This document shows, in pieces, positions 1-8,963 of a stretch of 64,000 nucleotides of DNA. The notes beneath the pieces are model-generated. The model worked only from the letters and a program-made list of their open reading frames with translations, did no database searches and had not been told where the DNA came from. Source of the stretch: Granulicella aggregans (lineage in GTDB: Bacteria > Acidobacteriota > Terriglobia > Terriglobales > Acidobacteriaceae); assembly GCF_025685565.1 (NCBI RefSeq), contig NZ_JAGSYE010000002.1:558001-622000 (forward strand), in the 5' to 3' direction. The position numbers were made by a program, and so were the translations under genes. Numbering within the stretch: the first letter of the stretch is position 1; every line of letters begins with the position of its first letter.

Positions 1-147
1 GACAATCTCCAGCATCACAGCCACGTTGATAAACCCAGGATCGGATGCACTGATCCTGCGCTCGAAGATACGATTCACCAGCACAGACTGGTCCGGATCA
101 TCCTGAAGCAGATAGCGCAGGACGACGTTCGTATCGAGACCGATCAT
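1..147 (-). CDS. PIN-domain ribonuclease toxin (VapC-like), 3' part missing at window edge
   Basis: Reverse-strand frame opening with ATG at 147 and running off the left edge, so only the first 49 residues are seen. It starts MIGLDTNVVLRYLLQDDP, the classic PIN opening in which the first acidic residue (Asp5) helps bind the metal of the RNase site. A conserved-looking helix follows (SVLVNRIFERRIS). The ATG overlaps the stop of the upstream AbrB-like gene by 4 bp (ATGA), the usual antitoxin-toxin coupling. The family cleaves RNA when its antitoxin is degraded. The C-terminal acidic residues lie outside the window, so activity cannot be judged. Confidence 0.8.
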   Translation of the reverse strand, partial: MIGLDTNVVLRYLLQDDPDQSVLVNRIFERRISASDPGFINVAVMLEIV

Positions 148-386
148 CGCCGATAGCGCGCCGTCGCACTCTTGCCGAGAGCGGACTCCATCTCTTCCAC
201 CGTCACGACATGGTCAAGCTTCGGCAGAATCCCTTTGAGCCTGGATACCGGGGTCTTCGGCAGAATCACAACGGCACCGTCAGGCTGGAGAAAGAACTTG
301 AACTGGTCCCCCGCTTTGAGGTTCAGATACTCCCGCACCTGCTTCGGAAGGGTTACCTGATTCTTGCTGCTGAGGGTAGCTTCCAT
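144..386 (-). CDS. AbrB/MazE-type antitoxin
   Basis: 80-residue protein starting at ATG 386, preceded by AGGAGA at a good distance. A longer frame upstream to 482 exists, but this start fits the ribosome site and the family. The N-terminus MEATLSSKNQVTLPKQVREY is the swapped-hairpin AbrB DNA-binding fold, followed by LKAGDQFKFFLQPDGAVVILP. The C-terminal half (about 50-80) would be the toxin-binding tail. It overlaps the downstream PIN gene by 4 bp, so the two form one toxin-antitoxin operon. Proteins of this kind usually repress their own promoter, which would lie in the 387-562 gap shared with divergent uvrA; no operator was identified there. Confidence 0.8.
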   Translation of the reverse strand: MEATLSSKNQVTLPKQVREYLNLKAGDQFKFFLQPDGAVVILPKTPVSRLKGILPKLDHVVTVEEMESALGKSATARYRR

Positions 387-562
387 GAGAGCATCTCCTG
401 CTTTACATTTTAGCAATTGTAAAGCGCACTGCACGAAACTGGTGGCGGATCTATGACGTGAAACACCCCGCTGGCATTCCAACCCAATCTAACCGAAAAT
501 AGAGGTTTGCCCTCTCCGCCTGTCTCGCACAACGGAGAACGGGCAACGAACATCGGCCTCTT

Positions 563-3556
563 ATGAATGACCAGATCACAATCCGCGGCGCGCGCACCCA
601 CAACCTCAAGGGCATCGACGTCTCTATCCCTCACAACAAACTCACCGTCGTCTCCGGCGTCAGCGGTTCGGGCAAGTCCTCGCTCGCCTTTGACACCGTC
701 TACGCCGAGGGCCAGCGCCGTTACGTGGAATCGCTCTCCGCCTACGCCCGCCAGTTCCTCGAGCGCATCGAGAAGCCCGACGTCGACTTCATGGACGGCC
801 TCGCTCCGGCCATCGCCATCAAGCAGAAGAACCAGACGCGAAACCCGCGCTCGACCGTAGCGACAGCCACCGAGATCTACGACTACCTCCGCCTGCTCTA
901 TGCCCGCTGCGGCACCGTCACCTGCCTGCACTGCGGCGGCATCGTCAAGCGCGACTCCGTCGACGAGATCGTCGACTCGCTGCTGGCGCTGCCGGAATCC
1001 ACCCGCGCTTACGCGCTCTTCCCCATCGTCCGCGCGGAGATCAAGCTAGAAGCCCTGCAAGGTTCGAGCGTCGCAGCCGTCGAAGCTCCTGCCCCGCCGA
1101 AGCCGACCAAGCTCTCCACGAAGAAGACCAAAGCCCCCCCAGCGCCGCCAGTCGTCGACATCACCGACGCACTCAAAGAGCGCCTCACCGAACTCCGCCG
1201 TCGCGGCTACAACCGTCTCTTCCAGAATGGCAAGATCGTCGAGTTCTCGACCCCCGAGTCTTTGCTCGAGCTTGACTTCACGCAGCCTATCTTTGTGCTT
1301 ATCGACCGCCTCGCCATCTCGCCCGACGTTCGCGCCCGCATCGTCGACGCTATCGAGACCGGCTACCGCGAGTCCGGCGAAGTCCGCTTCCAGACCGTCC
1401 CGCGCGAAGAAGACCAAGCACCACAATCCTTCCGCTACAGCGCCGCCTTCGAGTGCACCACCTGCCACCGCGCCTATCGCGAGCCCGAGCCGCGCCTCTT
1501 CTCCTTCAACAATCCCTTCGGCGCCTGCCCGCGCTGCCAGGGCTTCGGCAACACCATCGACTTCGACCCCAACCTCATCATCCCGGACAAGTCAAAGACC
1601 CTCGACGAAGGCGCGGTCGCCCCGTGGACAACCACCAAGTACCGCCCGCACCACGGCGAGATGAAGCGCGCGGCAGCGGCCGCAGGCGTTCCCACCAACG
1701 TCCCCTGGTTCGACCTCACGCCCGCGCAGCAGGAGTTCATCCAGGAAGGCAAAGGCAGCTTCCCCGGCATTCGCGGCTTCTTCGCCGAGCTCGACCGAAA
1801 GAAGTACAAGCTCCACGTCCGCGTCTTCCTCTCGAAGTACCGCGGCTACGCCACCTGCCCCGACTGCAAGGGCCAGCGCCTCCGCGCCGAAGCCCGCGCT
1901 GTCCTCATCAACAACATGAACATCTGCGAGGCTGCCGCCCTCACCATCACCGCCGCGCAGGAGTTCTTCGACAATTTGCAACTTTCACCGGCACAAACTG
2001 AGATCGCCGGAAAGATCCTCGAAGAGGTCCGCCAGCGCATCGGCTTCCTGCACCAGGTCGGCCTCGACTACCTCACGCTCGACCGCCTTAGCTCCACGCT
2101 TTCGGGCGGCGAGTCGCAGCGCATTCAGCTTGCAACCTCGCTAGGCTCACGCCTTGTAGGCGCTCTGTATGTGTTGGACGAACCCAGCATCGGCCTGCAC
2201 ACCCGCGACACCGCCAAACTCATCCGCATCATGGAAGATCTGCGCGACCTCGGCAACACCATCCTCGTCGTCGAGCATGATCCCGATGTCATCCGCGCCG
2301 CCGACTATCTCCTCGACCTCGGGCCCGGCGCTGGCGAACTCGGCGGTCAGCTCCTCGCCGCAGGCACAGTATCCGAGGTCACCCGTGACCCGAACTCCAT
2401 CACTGGCAAGTACCTCTCCGGCCGTCTCACCATCCCCGTCCCCAAGCACCGCCGCGAAGTAGGCCGCGAGCATCTCAAGCTCACCGGCGCGCGCATTCAC
2501 AACCTCAAGGGCGTCGACCTCGACATTCCGCTCGGCCTGCTCTGCTGCGTGACCGGCGTCTCCGGCTCGGGCAAGTCCACCATCGTGCACCAAGTCTTAT
2601 ACCGTGCGCTGATGCAGGCCTTGGGCCAGGGCGAAGGCTCCGACCCCGCGCATCTCTATCGCGGACTCTCCGGAGCGCAGTACCTCAACGATGTCGTTCT
2701 CGTCGACCAGTCCCCCATCGGCCGGACCCCGCGGTCGAACCCGGTCACCTACATCAAGGCCTTCGACGCCATCCGCGAGCTCTTCGCCGCGCAACCTGAC
2801 GCCAAGCGCAAGAGCCTCTCCGCTGGCAGCTTTTCGTTCAACGTCCCCGGTGGCCGCTGCGATGTGTGCGAGGGCGATGGCACCGTCACCGTCGAGATGC
2901 AGTTCCTCGCCGACATCGAGCTGCCCTGCGAAGAATGTAACGGCACACGTTACAAAAACTCCGTGCTCGACGTGAAGTATCGCAACAAGAACATCCACGA
3001 CGTCCTGAACATGACGGTCAAGGAAGCCCTCGTCTACTTCGCCGGCAACCCCAAGATCGCCGACAAGCTCTACGTCCTCGACGAAGTCGGGCTCGGCTAC
3101 GTTCGCCTCGGCCAGTCCGCCACCACGCTTTCCGGCGGCGAAGCCCAGCGCGTCAAACTCGCGTCGCACTTATCTACGGCGCGAACAATACAAAATCGCG
3201 CCACGACGAATGAGGCGGCCGTAAAGGCCCGCAGCCGCACCCTCTACATCCTCGACGAGCCCACCACCGGCCTCCACTTCGACGATGTGGCCAAACTCCT
3301 CGCCGCCTTCCGCAAGCTCATCGACGGCGGCGGCTCGCTCCTCGTCATCGAGCACAACCTCGACGTCATCAAGTCCGCCGACTGGGTCATCGACATGGGC
3401 CCCGAAGGCGGCTCCGGCGGCGGACGCGTCGTCGCCGAAGGAACGCCTGAAGAGATCGCCGCGAACCCCGCCAGCCACACCGGCCACTGGCTCGCCCCGG
3501 TGCTCCCCCCCCCACCCGCAACCGCAACACACGAAGAGATCGCAGTCACCGCATGA
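563..3556 (+). CDS. uvrA: UvrABC excinuclease subunit A
   Basis: 997-residue cytoplasmic DNA-damage sensor of nucleotide excision repair, which loads UvrB on lesions. Two ABC ATPase halves are visible: Walker A GVSGSGKSS (about 32-40) with LSGGESQRIQLA (about 513) and LDEPSIGLH, then a second GVSGSGKS (about 666) with LSGGEAQRVKLA (about 856) and LDEPTTGLH. Zinc modules are CTTC...CPRC (about 297-326) and CDVC...CEEC (about 770-795). Two oddities appear: an Ala/Pro/Lys-rich insert around 168-195 in the UvrB-binding region, and about 15 extra residues between the second signature and Walker B. The family is usually near 940-960 residues. Its stop overlaps the next gene by 4 bp (ATGA). Confidence 0.97.
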   Translation: MNDQITIRGARTHNLKGIDVSIPHNKLTVVSGVSGSGKSSLAFDTVYAEGQRRYVESLSAYARQFLERIEKPDVDFMDGLAPAIAIKQKNQTRNPRSTVATATEIYDYLRLLYARCGTVTCLHCGGIVKRDSVDEIVDSLLALPESTRAYALFPIVRAEIKLEALQGSSVAAVEAPAPPKPTKLSTKKTKAPPAPPVVDITDALKERLTELRRRGYNRLFQNGKIVEFSTPESLLELDFTQPIFVLIDRLAISPDVRARIVDAIETGYRESGEVRFQTVPREEDQAPQSFRYSAAFECTTCHRAYREPEPRLFSFNNPFGACPRCQGFGNTIDFDPNLIIPDKSKTLDEGAVAPWTTTKYRPHHGEMKRAAAAAGVPTNVPWFDLTPAQQEFIQEGKGSFPGIRGFFAELDRKKYKLHVRVFLSKYRGYATCPDCKGQRLRAEARAVLINNMNICEAAALTITAAQEFFDNLQLSPAQTEIAGKILEEVRQRIGFLHQVGLDYLTLDRLSSTLSGGESQRIQLATSLGSRLVGALYVLDEPSIGLHTRDTAKLIRIMEDLRDLGNTILVVEHDPDVIRAADYLLDLGPGAGELGGQLLAAGTVSEVTRDPNSITGKYLSGRLTIPVPKHRREVGREHLKLTGARIHNLKGVDLDIPLGLLCCVTGVSGSGKSTIVHQVLYRALMQALGQGEGSDPAHLYRGLSGAQYLNDVVLVDQSPIGRTPRSNPVTYIKAFDAIRELFAAQPDAKRKSLSAGSFSFNVPGGRCDVCEGDGTVTVEMQFLADIELPCEECNGTRYKNSVLDVKYRNKNIHDVLNMTVKEALVYFAGNPKIADKLYVLDEVGLGYVRLGQSATTLSGGEAQRVKLASHLSTARTIQNRATTNEAAVKARSRTLYILDEPTTGLHFDDVAKLLAAFRKLIDGGGSLLVIEHNLDVIKSADWVIDMGPEGGSGGGRVVAEGTPEEIAANPASHTGHWLAPVLPPPPATATHEEIAVTA

Positions 3557-4965
3557 TCACAAGGAAGCCACTCTCTGGGTGCCCCATCCATGCAGCTTCA
3601 CCGCATGGGTGGGCATTCGTGCGCAGCACGAACCGCTCCTACCCAATCTTCCTGATCCTTGTGTTGCTCTTGTGCGTGCAAGCACGAGCCCAACTTCCCG
3701 CAGACACCACCCAGCAGCCCGCCGCCCCCGACACCACCCTCCTCATGCAGGCCAACGACGCCCTTGAGAAGTCCGACTACACGGCTGCCCTTCCCATCCT
3801 CCAGAAGCTCTCTGCCGCCAACCCCAAAGACGCCCACATCCTCTTTGATCTCGGCCTGACGCAGGACAACCTCGACCATGACGCCGAAGCCGCCGCTGCC
3901 TACCGCGCCTCCGCCGCTGCCGATCCAAAGTTCGCCTCGCCACACCTCGCCCTGGGCCTGCTTCTCGCCCGCGACGGCAAGCCTTCAGAGGCGCACACCG
4001 AACTCCTGGCAGCCGCCAACCTATCTGGTCCTGCGAATGATGTCGACACCGCCGCCCGCGCACTTCGGGGGCTCGCCAAACTTGACCTCACTGTTAACGC
4101 CGCCGACGCCCGGGACGAGCTCCTCACCGCGCTCAAGATGTCGTCTGAGACCCCTGACGACATCCTCCTCTCCGCCCAGATCGCAGAAGCTCTCAACGAT
4201 CTTCCACTGGCCGAGACTGCCTACAAACGGCTCCTCACTGCGACACCAAACGATCCGGCAACATGTGCCGCTCTGGCTCACGTCCTTCGCTTGGAGAACA
4301 AGCCCGCAGACGCTGAATCGATCCTCACAGGCGCTTTAGCCGTACACCCCGGCGACACCGCGCTGACCGCCCAACTAGCCTCTGCCTACCTCGCAGAAGA
4401 TGATCCGGCAAAGTCCGCCCTGGCCGTGCCGCTCGCGGAAACTCTCCATCAGCAGCATCCCGACGAAGCCAGTATTACTCGCCTGCTGGCCCGTCTCTAC
4501 GCCCAGACGAAACAGCCTGCCAAGGCCGATCCTCTCTATCTCGCGCTCCTCAAGCAGACTCCGAACGACCCAACCCTGCTGGACGACTACGGCGCGAACC
4601 TCGTCCATCTCGCCCGCTTCGCAGAAGCCGAAGCCGTCCTCAAGCGCGCCGTCGCCGATCCCAAGGCCTTCCCCACCACGGAAGACCTTGCAGCAGCGTA
4701 CAGCGACCTCGCATTTTCCGCTTCTGAGAACAATGACCCAACAATGACGTTGCAAGCGCTTGATCTGCGTGCTAAAGTCGCAACCACTACTGCTGGATCT
4801 GTCTTCCTCGAGGCAACAGCTCACGACAAACTCCACCAGTACAAACAGGCAATCGAGCTGTACAAGCAGTTTCTGGACTTGCCGGAAGTTAAGGCAAACG
4901 GCAAGTTTGCCGATCAGGAGTGGGAGGTGAAACACCGCCTCATCGCCCTTGAAAAGATGAAGTAA
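3553..4965 (+). CDS. Secreted tetratricopeptide-repeat protein
   Basis: Up to 470 residues. A hydrophobic signal segment (YPIFLILVLLLCVQARAQ) ends near residue 48, and the rest is helical TPR units rich in Ala and Leu, for example 'ALPILQKLSAANPKDAHILF' and 'AETAYKRLLTATPNDPATCA'. TPR proteins are protein-protein scaffolds; no catalytic motif is seen. The ATG at 3553 overlaps the uvrA stop, but the first 20 codons are translated from a dispersed palindromic repeat (3577-3615). The in-frame GTG at 3619 would give a signal peptide of normal length after a GGGTGGG site, so the real start is uncertain. Two secreted-protein genes follow in the same direction, suggesting one transcript. Confidence 0.8.
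   Translation: MITRKPLSGCPIHAASPHGWAFVRSTNRSYPIFLILVLLLCVQARAQLPADTTQQPAAPDTTLLMQANDALEKSDYTAALPILQKLSAANPKDAHILFDLGLTQDNLDHDAEAAAAYRASAAADPKFASPHLALGLLLARDGKPSEAHTELLAAANLSGPANDVDTAARALRGLAKLDLTVNAADARDELLTALKMSSETPDDILLSAQIAEALNDLPLAETAYKRLLTATPNDPATCAALAHVLRLENKPADAESILTGALAVHPGDTALTAQLASAYLAEDDPAKSALAVPLAETLHQQHPDEASITRLLARLYAQTKQPAKADPLYLALLKQTPNDPTLLDDYGANLVHLARFAEAEAVLKRAVADPKAFPTTEDLAAAYSDLAFSASENNDPTMTLQALDLRAKVATTTAGSVFLEATAHDKLHQYKQAIELYKQFLDLPEVKANGKFADQEWEVKHRLIALEKMK
3577..3615 (+). repeat. Dispersed palindromic repeat, copy A
   Basis: The arms CCCATCCATGC and GCATGGGTGGG pair at 10 of 11 positions around a 9-nt loop. A diverged second copy begins with the same nine bases (gggtgcccc) and shares atgcag at 57526-57564. 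The element sits inside the first codons of the TPR gene, so it either became coding or marks the true 5' boundary of that gene. Such short hairpin repeats are often scattered in intergenic DNA of acidobacteria (recalled, not searched). Confidence 0.6.
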
Positions 4966-4989
4966 GCAGGCTCCTCACAGAGGTGCACC

Positions 4990-5475
4990 ATGCAGCTTCC
5001 ATGTAGATTCACCCCCACCATCGCCCCGGCCTCCGTTGTCCTCACCGTAGCCGTTCTTCTGCTGACCGCCACTCCGGCCCGCGCCGCCATTGATGAGACC
5101 ATTCCCGCGCCGCAGTCCATCGCCATGCTCGAACAGCGCGCCATGATGGCCCAGCCACGGGAACAGTGCTTCCTCTTCACCGAACTGGTCCACAGCATGA
5201 CTCAACTTGCCGGGAAGCAGTTCCTTGACGGCGACTTTGAGCAAGGTGCCGCCACGCTTAAGAAGATCCAGCACTACGCCCAGCTCATCCACCAGAATCT
5301 CGCCAACAACACCAAGCGAATCAAGGAAGCCGAGAAGCTGATGGAGCACACCACCTTCCACCTGGGCGAGTACGTCCACCAAGCCACGGGCGACGATAAG
5401 ATGGCGCTTCAGGCCACGCTGAAGCAACTTGACGGCGTCCACGACGAACTCCTTACGCAGGTCTTCGCTCACTAA
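4990..5475 (+). CDS. Small secreted protein, function unknown
   Basis: 161 residues with a clear signal peptide (APASVVLTVAVLLLTATPARA, cut near residue 33). The mature part is strongly helical, with Gln, Lys, His and Leu spaced as in an amphipathic helical bundle ('QLAGKQFLDGDFEQGAATLK'). No family is recognised with confidence; it looks like a periplasmic helical-hairpin protein. GAGG precedes the ATG by about 7 bases. It lies 24 bp after the TPR gene and 39 bp before another secreted-protein gene, all on the same strand, so the three are probably co-transcribed from the uvrA side. Confidence 0.7.
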   Translation: MQLPCRFTPTIAPASVVLTVAVLLLTATPARAAIDETIPAPQSIAMLEQRAMMAQPREQCFLFTELVHSMTQLAGKQFLDGDFEQGAATLKKIQHYAQLIHQNLANNTKRIKEAEKLMEHTTFHLGEYVHQATGDDKMALQATLKQLDGVHDELLTQVFAH

Positions 5476-5514
5476 ATCGGACCATTCAGCCTGCTGCTCG
5501 CCTATCATTCCGGT

Positions 5515-6093
5515 ATGCGCCGATCAATCTTCCAGCGTCTCCTGATCCTCGCTGTCTGCTTTAGCGCTTCCACTGCGCTCTACTCAGCCGTAAACCCTAC
5601 TCCCTGTTCCCTACACCCTGCCTTTCAGCGGGAGGACCCGCTCTCGCAGAAGGAGATTGAAGAGCTCCGCGATACGAACCGCCTCCCCAACGAGCGCGTT
5701 ATGGCCTTTATCAGATTCATGGATGAGCGCACAGAGACGATCCGCAAGCTGTCCGCCGGGCCGCGCCATCCTGGACGCGAGCAGGACATCCACGACACGC
5801 TCGAACAGTTCACAGCCATCGCCGATAATCTTGAAGACAATCTGAACGAGTACGGACCGCGCCACCGCGACATTCGCAAGGCGCTCCCGAAGCTTCTCCG
5901 CGCCATCGATCGTTGGTCGTCGGTCATCAAGTCCCCGCCCGACGACGACGCCTATAACATCTCCCGCAAGCTCGCTCTCGAGTCCATCCGCGACCTGCGG
6001 GAAGACACCGAGCGTCTCATCGAAGACCAGAAGATCTGGTTCGCTGCCCACCCTCCTCAGAAAGATGCGGAGGGCAATGTACTAGAGCAATAG
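5515..6093 (+). CDS. Small secreted protein, function unknown
   Basis: 192 residues. An N-terminal signal sequence (IFQRLLILAVCFSASTALYS) is followed by a charged, almost wholly helical body, including 'IHDTLEQFTAIADNLEDNLN' and 'ALESIRDLREDTERLIEDQK'. Size, export and helix content resemble the preceding gene's product, so both may be periplasmic partners of the TPR protein; that is inference from position only. No catalytic motif is visible and no named family is recognised. It ends the co-directional run that began with uvrA; the next gene, at 6115, is convergent. Confidence 0.65.
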   Translation: MRRSIFQRLLILAVCFSASTALYSAVNPTPCSLHPAFQREDPLSQKEIEELRDTNRLPNERVMAFIRFMDERTETIRKLSAGPRHPGREQDIHDTLEQFTAIADNLEDNLNEYGPRHRDIRKALPKLLRAIDRWSSVIKSPPDDDAYNISRKLALESIRDLREDTERLIEDQKIWFAAHPPQKDAEGNVLEQ

Positions 6094-6114
6094 CCGCAAG
6101 TCGGAACGTCGCGC

Positions 6115-6339
6115 TCAGATCCCCTGAACGTCCGTCTTCTCCGCCCTCATCATGGGAAGGATGACGAAGAAGCACGCAAGCAAAGGCATCAATGCAGGAA
6201 TGATTCCCACCCAGGGAAAGGGCTTCCGAGCAAAACCGCCCACCAAACCCTCGGCTACCGCAGTCAACACGAGAATCAGAGCCATCCTGCCTGCCCACTT
6301 CAGATTCTGGCGATTTAAATTCGAGAACCGCGTCATCAT
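6115..6339 (-). CDS. Small two-helix membrane protein
   Basis: 74 residues with two hydrophobic stretches, about 15-35 (WAGRMALILVLTAVAEGLVG) and about 42-63 (WVGIIPALMPLLACFFVILP), and a charged N-terminus. Two ATGs in tandem (6339 and 6336) could serve as start. It is convergent with the secreted-protein gene ending at 6093 and divergent from the metalloprotein gene at 6519. No family is recognised. Codon use and composition match the surroundings, which supports a real gene, but the short length limits certainty. Confidence 0.55.
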   Translation of the reverse strand: MMTRFSNLNRQNLKWAGRMALILVLTAVAEGLVGGFARKPFPWVGIIPALMPLLACFFVILPMMRAEKTDVQGI

Positions 6340-6518
6340 CGAAGACCTGCTTAGACTGCACGTTTTTCGTGCGGGAAATTTGCCCTTACTTTATACCGAA
6401 AAACCCATGAGTCAAGCTCAAGATTTCACTGAGCGCCGGCGATCCACGCATTGCGAGCGTATCGCGATGAGTCGTGTGCAGAAACACCCACAGCGCAGCG
6501 TGCTAACCTCGAAAAAGA

Positions 6519-7232
6519 GTGCCCGCCACCGCAAAGACATCCGCACCAACCCAGGCGCTGACGCCTCTCTTTGAAGAGGAGTACCGCGAGCTTCGGCCCC
6601 GCGCTCCTATCCCTCCGCTCGACATCCGTTTCCGCCGCTTCACCTCGCTGAATACGACGATCCGTCTGCGCGAAGGCCAGTTGCACGTTCGGCTTTCGGA
6701 CATCCTGGAGCACGCTCCGGAGTCCGTCCTCCGCGCTATCGCACACATTCTATTGGCGAAACTCTACCGCAAGCCCATCGCTCCGCACCACGCCGACCGT
6801 TACCGCCGCCACGTCTCGTCCGAAGCCGTCTCGAAGCAGGCCGAGCACGTTCGCCAGACCCGAGGCCGCAAGCGCCTCGTCGCGCCGGTTGGCCACTTCT
6901 ACGACCTGGACGAGGTCTTCGAGTCGCTCAATACGCGATTCTTCCACGGCCTGCTCGGTCGCCCAACGCTCACCTGGTCCGCGCATCATGCGCGGCGAAT
7001 GCTGGGCCACTACGACGCCGCGCACAACACGATCGTCGTTAGCAAAGTATTTGATCGGCCTGATACGCCGCGATGCGCCATCGAGTATCTGCTGTATCAC
7101 GAGATGCTTCACCTCAAGCACCCGGTGCGCGTGAAAGCCGGACGCCGCTGCGTCCACTCCCGCGAGTTTCAGGCGGAAGAACGCCTCTTCCCCGAACTTG
7201 AGCAAGCCAAGGCCTATCTGAAACGGCTCTAA
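6519..7232 (+). CDS. SprT/YgjP-like zinc metalloprotein
   Basis: 237 residues opening with GTG. The C-terminal half holds a zinc-peptidase-like motif, YHEMLHLKHP (HExxH; about 189-198), preceded by a conserved-looking 'RRMLGHYDAAHNTIVVSKVF' and followed by HSREFQAEERLFPEL, which can supply the third ligand. This order matches SprT-like and YgjP (DUF45) metal-dependent hydrolase families. The N-terminal 90 residues are basic and less typical. A bacterial substrate is not established for these proteins. It is followed after 11 bp by a secreted-protein gene in the same direction. Confidence 0.75.
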   Translation: MPATAKTSAPTQALTPLFEEEYRELRPRAPIPPLDIRFRRFTSLNTTIRLREGQLHVRLSDILEHAPESVLRAIAHILLAKLYRKPIAPHHADRYRRHVSSEAVSKQAEHVRQTRGRKRLVAPVGHFYDLDEVFESLNTRFFHGLLGRPTLTWSAHHARRMLGHYDAAHNTIVVSKVFDRPDTPRCAIEYLLYHEMLHLKHPVRVKAGRRCVHSREFQAEERLFPELEQAKAYLKRL

Positions 7233-7243
7233 GGGACCGTAAG

Positions 7244-8095
7244 ATGTTTCATGCTAGCCTGATGCGCATGAAGCTCAGAGAATGTCTGCTCCTATTCGTG
7301 CTGACGACTGTATCAGCTGTATCAACCGCCCAGGTCCCTGCTACCACGGTTGACTCTGGCAACAAGTCCGATCCAGCAACATGGAACAAAGATGCTGATG
7401 ACGCGCTCACGGCAGAGAACAATCATGAGTACGCGACCGCCTACAGTCTCTACAAACGCCTCCTGTCTGAAGGGCCGCCCCAGCGCAATATCCTGATGCA
7501 GGCCGCGATTGCGGCGCGGGGTGCGGGACATCCGGACGAAGCGCTCTCCTTCTATCAGCAGGGCAGCCAGCTCGGTACCGTGAGCAACGAGATTCCTGAA
7601 TTGATTGCCGTCGTTCCAATCTACTCCGCTCTCGGTCGATGGGAGGATTTCGATAAGGCGAAAGCCAGACTCCGACAGCTCGCGGCCGCGGATTCATCCT
7701 TCGCGGGAAGAGGCTATCTCATCGACGAGTTCACGGAAGGATCACGGCAGTTCAGAGTGCTCGAATTTCCTAACCTTACGGGAAGGTTCAACTCGCGCTA
7801 TCGTTTCCTCGTCGTCTCGGAGGCCGATCCCGCTGAAAAGTTCATCCCTTACTATGACCTCGAATCGGACGATGCCGACCAGGCCTTTTTCAAGATCGAT
7901 CATCCCAAACTCGCCGCCAAGGGGGAACGCAGATACTCTCTGGACTCTTATCCGAAGCCCAGAGCACAGGCACTTATGGGCTTCTATGACGGTGAGCCGA
8001 CTTACGAAACACTCCGTGCCATCGTCGCAAAGAGCGGAGAGAAAAAGCCACTCGCGACCGATAGCGATAAGAAAACTACGATTGCTCCGAAGTAG
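7244..8095 (+). CDS. Secreted protein with TPR-like N-terminal half
   Basis: 283 residues with a signal peptide (LRECLLLFVLTTVSAVSTAQ). Residues about 45-130 contain TPR-like helices (EYATAYSLYKRLLSEGP, GHPDEALSFYQQG). The C-terminal half is less helical, with FRVLEFPNLTGRFNSRYRF and DQAFFKIDHPK, and is not recognised. AAGGGA lies six bases before the ATG at 7244, supporting that start over the internal ATGs at 7262 and 7268. No enzyme motif is seen. Export suggests a periplasmic role. Confidence 0.65.
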   Translation: MFHASLMRMKLRECLLLFVLTTVSAVSTAQVPATTVDSGNKSDPATWNKDADDALTAENNHEYATAYSLYKRLLSEGPPQRNILMQAAIAARGAGHPDEALSFYQQGSQLGTVSNEIPELIAVVPIYSALGRWEDFDKAKARLRQLAAADSSFAGRGYLIDEFTEGSRQFRVLEFPNLTGRFNSRYRFLVVSEADPAEKFIPYYDLESDDADQAFFKIDHPKLAAKGERRYSLDSYPKPRAQALMGFYDGEPTYETLRAIVAKSGEKKPLATDSDKKTTIAPK

Positions 8096-8174
8096 TTGTC
8101 ACGGCGCTCGCATGCTACGATTTCGCGAACTCTCCGGGCCCAAACCCGACAAAACTAACAAAAGAGGTTAAACG

Positions 8175-8900
8175 ATGCATCTCTCCAAACGTGCAGCAGC
8201 CGAGTTTGTCGGCACCTTCTGGCTGGTCTTCGGAGGCTGCGGCTCCGCCGTGCTCGCAGCCGGATTCCCGTCCCTCGGCATCGGCTTTGCAGGTGTATCG
8301 CTAGCCTTCGGACTGACCGTGCTGACCATGGCGTTTGCAATCGGCCACGTCTCCGGCTGCCATCTCAATCCCGCCGTCTCGGTCGGTCTTGTAGTGGGCA
8401 AACGATTCCCTATCAAGGAGTTACCGGTCTACGTGGTGGCGCAGGTGCTGGGCGCGATCGCAGGTTCGGGAGTGCTCTACCTCATCGCCAGCGGCAAGCC
8501 CGGCTTCTCGCTCGCAGGAGGCTTTGCCTCAAATGGCTACGGTGTCCACTCGCCTGATGGTTACTCGCTGTTCGCTTGCTTTGTCGCCGAGGTTGTCTTG
8601 ACGGCGGTCTTTCTGCTCGTGATTCTCGGGTCCACCGACGAGCGTGCGCCGAAAGGCTTCGCTCCGATCGCCATCGGTCTCTGCCTGACGCTAATTCACC
8701 TGATCAGCATTCCGGTCACAAATACTTCGGTAAACCCTGCCCGCAGCACTGGCCCGGCGATCTTTGTTGGCGGCTGGGCGTTGAGCCAGCTTTGGCTGTT
8801 CTGGGCCGCGCCCATCCTTGGTGGGATTCTTGGCGGCCTTATCTCCGACACCTTCTTCGCCGTTCCACAGGAGCCGATCCGCGAGGCGATGTCGAAGTAG
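8175..8900 (+). CDS. aqpZ: Aquaporin Z-type water channel
   Basis: 241-residue inner-membrane channel with six hydrophobic helices and both half-helix NPA motifs: HLNPAVS at about 63-69 and NPARSTGPA at about 187-195. The Arg after the second NPA and the N-terminal '[20 protein letters not shown]' are typical of the water-selective AqpZ branch rather than glycerol facilitators. Length is normal (about 230-240). AAAGAGGT precedes the ATG at a good distance. It stands alone, with a strong hairpin downstream. Confidence 0.95.
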   Translation: MHLSKRAAAEFVGTFWLVFGGCGSAVLAAGFPSLGIGFAGVSLAFGLTVLTMAFAIGHVSGCHLNPAVSVGLVVGKRFPIKELPVYVVAQVLGAIAGSGVLYLIASGKPGFSLAGGFASNGYGVHSPDGYSLFACFVAEVVLTAVFLLVILGSTDERAPKGFAPIAIGLCLTLIHLISIPVTNTSVNPARSTGPAIFVGGWALSQLWLFWAAPILGGILGGLISDTFFAVPQEPIREAMSK

Positions 8901-8907
8901 CAAAAAG

Positions 8908-8940
8908 ACTGGCCGCGCGGGATCAACCGCTGCGGCCAGT
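8908..8940. terminator. Terminator hairpin between convergent aqpZ and the Lgt-like gene
   Basis: Perfect 9-bp arms ACTGGCCGC and GCGGCCAGT. On the minus strand the stem is followed directly by CTTTTTG, an intrinsic terminator for the Lgt-like gene. On the plus strand a T-rich stretch (8949-8955) follows less tightly, so it may also stop aqpZ transcripts. Confidence 0.75.
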
Positions 8941-8963
8941 TCGATTCGCTTTTTACGATTTCT

